From Spirochaeta sp. (lineage in GTDB: Bacteria; Spirochaetota; Spirochaetia; Spirochaetales_E; Spirochaetaceae_B): a DNA stretch of 5,366 bases. Shown here one piece after another: positions 4,172-5,366 of this stretch; the stretch's first letter is position 1; each line of letters starts with the position of its first letter. A model generated the notes under the pieces. That model saw nothing but the letters and a program-made list of their open reading frames with translations. It had not been told where the DNA came from and made no database searches. The position numbers and the translations under genes were made by a program. The stretch is taken from the NCBI GenBank assembly GCA_030590585.1, contig JAUUYD010000200.1:1-5366 (forward strand). The letters run 5' to 3'.

Positions 4172-5366
4172 ATGAGTGCCAGACCTGAAACAAAAGATCT
4201 GTTGAAAGTCATCAGAGATTTACACCAGATTCACGACTATACCGTTCTCCTTGAACGCATTCTTTATGAAGCACGAATATTCGTCCGGGCCGATGCCGGA
4301 ACCCTGTACCTGCGAAACAACGACAAGCTGTATTTCAATTATATCGAGAACGACACCCTGTTTCCCGATGGGAAGAGTGAAGACAAATTCGCATACACCG
4401 ACAGAAGCATACCCCTGAACAAGAACAGTCTTGCAGGATTCGTGGCAGTTACCGGTCAGGCTCTGCTTATCGATGATGTGTATGCACTGCCTGATAGTCT
4501 TGATTTTACGTTTAATCCTGAATTCGACAAACAGACGAATTATCATACCCAGAGCCAGCTTGTAATTCCTCTGGTGGGAAACAACCAGAAAACTCTTGGT
4601 GTTATTCAACTTATCAACGCCCAATACGGCGGTAGAACCGTTCCATTTTCCGCAATGGACAAGGTGCATATCTCTTTCCTGGCAGACCATGCCGTTCTCG
4701 CTCTCGAGAAAGCCTCCATGGCAAGAGAAATGGTTATGAGGATGGTGTCCATAGCCGAATTGCGGGACCCTTACGAAACAGGAAATCACGCGAAAAGAGT
4801 GGGCGAGTATGCCCTGGTTCTCTACGACCATTTTGCCGAATCCAGGGGAGTGAGCCTGGCTGAAAGAAATCAGAAAAAGGAAGCTTTCCGCGCTGCTGCA
4901 ATTCTTCATGATGTAGGTAAGGCCGGAGTATCCGGTGACATACTCGCTAAAAACGGGCATTACAATAAAGAAGAAAAAATGCTGATGTACCAGCACACAA
5001 TTTTCGGCGCCCGTCTTTTTCCAAGCACTGAATCATTATGGGACAAAATTGCCAGAGAAGTCGTCCTGAATCATCACGAACGCTGGGATGGATCAGGTTA
5101 TCCGGGAAAAATTAAAGACGTCAGTGCCAATCCGATTATATTCAGCAAGGGAAAAAAGGGAAAAGAAATCCCATTATCCGCGCGAATTGTCGCAATTGCC
5201 GATGTTTATGATGCCCTGACTTCCGAACGGTCCTACAAGGAAGCATGGACCAACCAAGCCGCCCTTCATTTTCTAAAGAGCAAATCGGATAAGCTCTTCG
5301 ACCCGGAACTTGTGGGAATATTCCTGAAGATGAGTGACACCCTGGATGCCATCAGACGCAATTTCA
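4172..5366 (+). CDS. GAF domain plus HD-GYP cyclic di-GMP phosphodiesterase (3' end off window)
   Basis: The protein has an N-terminal GAF sensor domain (about residues 20-178, e.g. ADAGTLYLRNN and LVIPLVGNNQKTLGVIQLIN), a short helical linker and an HD-GYP domain (about 190 onward). HD-GYP enzymes hydrolyse cyclic di-GMP to pGpG or GMP. All metal-binding positions known for the family are present: Glu202 and His206 in ETGNH, His246-Asp247 in ILHDVGK, His275 in MYQHT, His301-His302 in NHHERWDGSGYP, and Asp344 in IADVYDALTS. The Glu and the paired His fit the trinuclear-metal type. There is no signal peptide or membrane segment, so it should be cytosolic, with the GAF domain binding an unknown ligand. 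Between GYP and EIPLSARI there are about 15 extra residues (roughly 313-331) relative to the shortest family members. AGGAAG (4159-4164) supports the ATG. The last 398 codons visible end without a stop, so the C-terminus is unseen. It is divergent from the attenuator. Confidence 0.93.
   Translation, partial: MSARPETKDLLKVIRDLHQIHDYTVLLERILYEARIFVRADAGTLYLRNNDKLYFNYIENDTLFPDGKSEDKFAYTDRSIPLNKNSLAGFVAVTGQALLIDDVYALPDSLDFTFNPEFDKQTNYHTQSQLVIPLVGNNQKTLGVIQLINAQYGGRTVPFSAMDKVHISFLADHAVLALEKASMAREMVMRMVSIAELRDPYETGNHAKRVGEYALVLYDHFAESRGVSLAERNQKKEAFRAAAILHDVGKAGVSGDILAKNGHYNKEEKMLMYQHTIFGARLFPSTESLWDKIAREVVLNHHERWDGSGYPGKIKDVSANPIIFSKGKKGKEIPLSARIVAIADVYDALTSERSYKEAWTNQAALHFLKSKSDKLFDPELVGIFLKMSDTLDAIRRNF

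Noticed and set aside
4220..4996. Long minus-strand open frame of 258 codons
   Set aside because: It lies entirely antisense to the HD-GYP gene, whose domain motifs are unambiguous, and its translation shows no recognisable family features.

Overview
The window looks like a piece of a free-living, probably anaerobic or facultative bacterium. A spirochaete is my best guess, from the style of the GAF plus HD-GYP protein and the citramalate route to isoleucine, but a deltaproteobacterium-like organism is not excluded. No rRNA or other marker gene is present, so this placement is weak.

Layout. Positions 1 to about 150 encode, on the minus strand, a fragment of a multiheme c-type cytochrome with two CxxCH sites that runs off the left edge. 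It stops abruptly against a plus-strand fragment (about 138-569) that is the C-terminal two thirds of a PduO-type cob(I)alamin adenosyltransferase. Neither gene has its 5' end, so about 130-150 is a breakpoint: either a real rearrangement or a chimeric join. A perfect 8-bp inverted repeat (584-613) separates the adenosyltransferase from the convergent operon that follows.

Positions 618-3760 (minus strand) hold a two-gene operon, cimA then leuA, overlapping by one base (TAATG). CimA condenses acetyl-CoA with pyruvate, the first step of threonine-independent isoleucine synthesis. LeuA condenses acetyl-CoA with 2-oxoisovalerate, the first step of leucine synthesis. Both products normally pass through the same LeuCD and LeuB enzymes, which are not in this window.

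The 411 bases between cimA and the next gene are the most interesting part. On the minus strand they carry a plausible sigma70-type promoter (4015-4043), a 39-codon leader peptide with its own ribosome binding site and a core of IINLLLSLIII (3858-3977), two mutually exclusive RNA hairpins, and a Rho-independent terminator with a T5 run (3788-3815) just 27 bases before cimA. This is a ribosome-mediated transcription attenuator that would sense isoleucyl- and leucyl-tRNA together, the end products of the two enzymes it controls. One arm of the antiterminator can also pair with the cimA ribosome binding site, which suggests a possible second, translational layer.

Positions 4172-5366 (plus strand, running off the right edge) encode a GAF plus HD-GYP protein, a likely cyclic di-GMP phosphodiesterase with all metal-binding residues present. 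It is transcribed divergently from the attenuator and has no evident functional link to the amino-acid operon.
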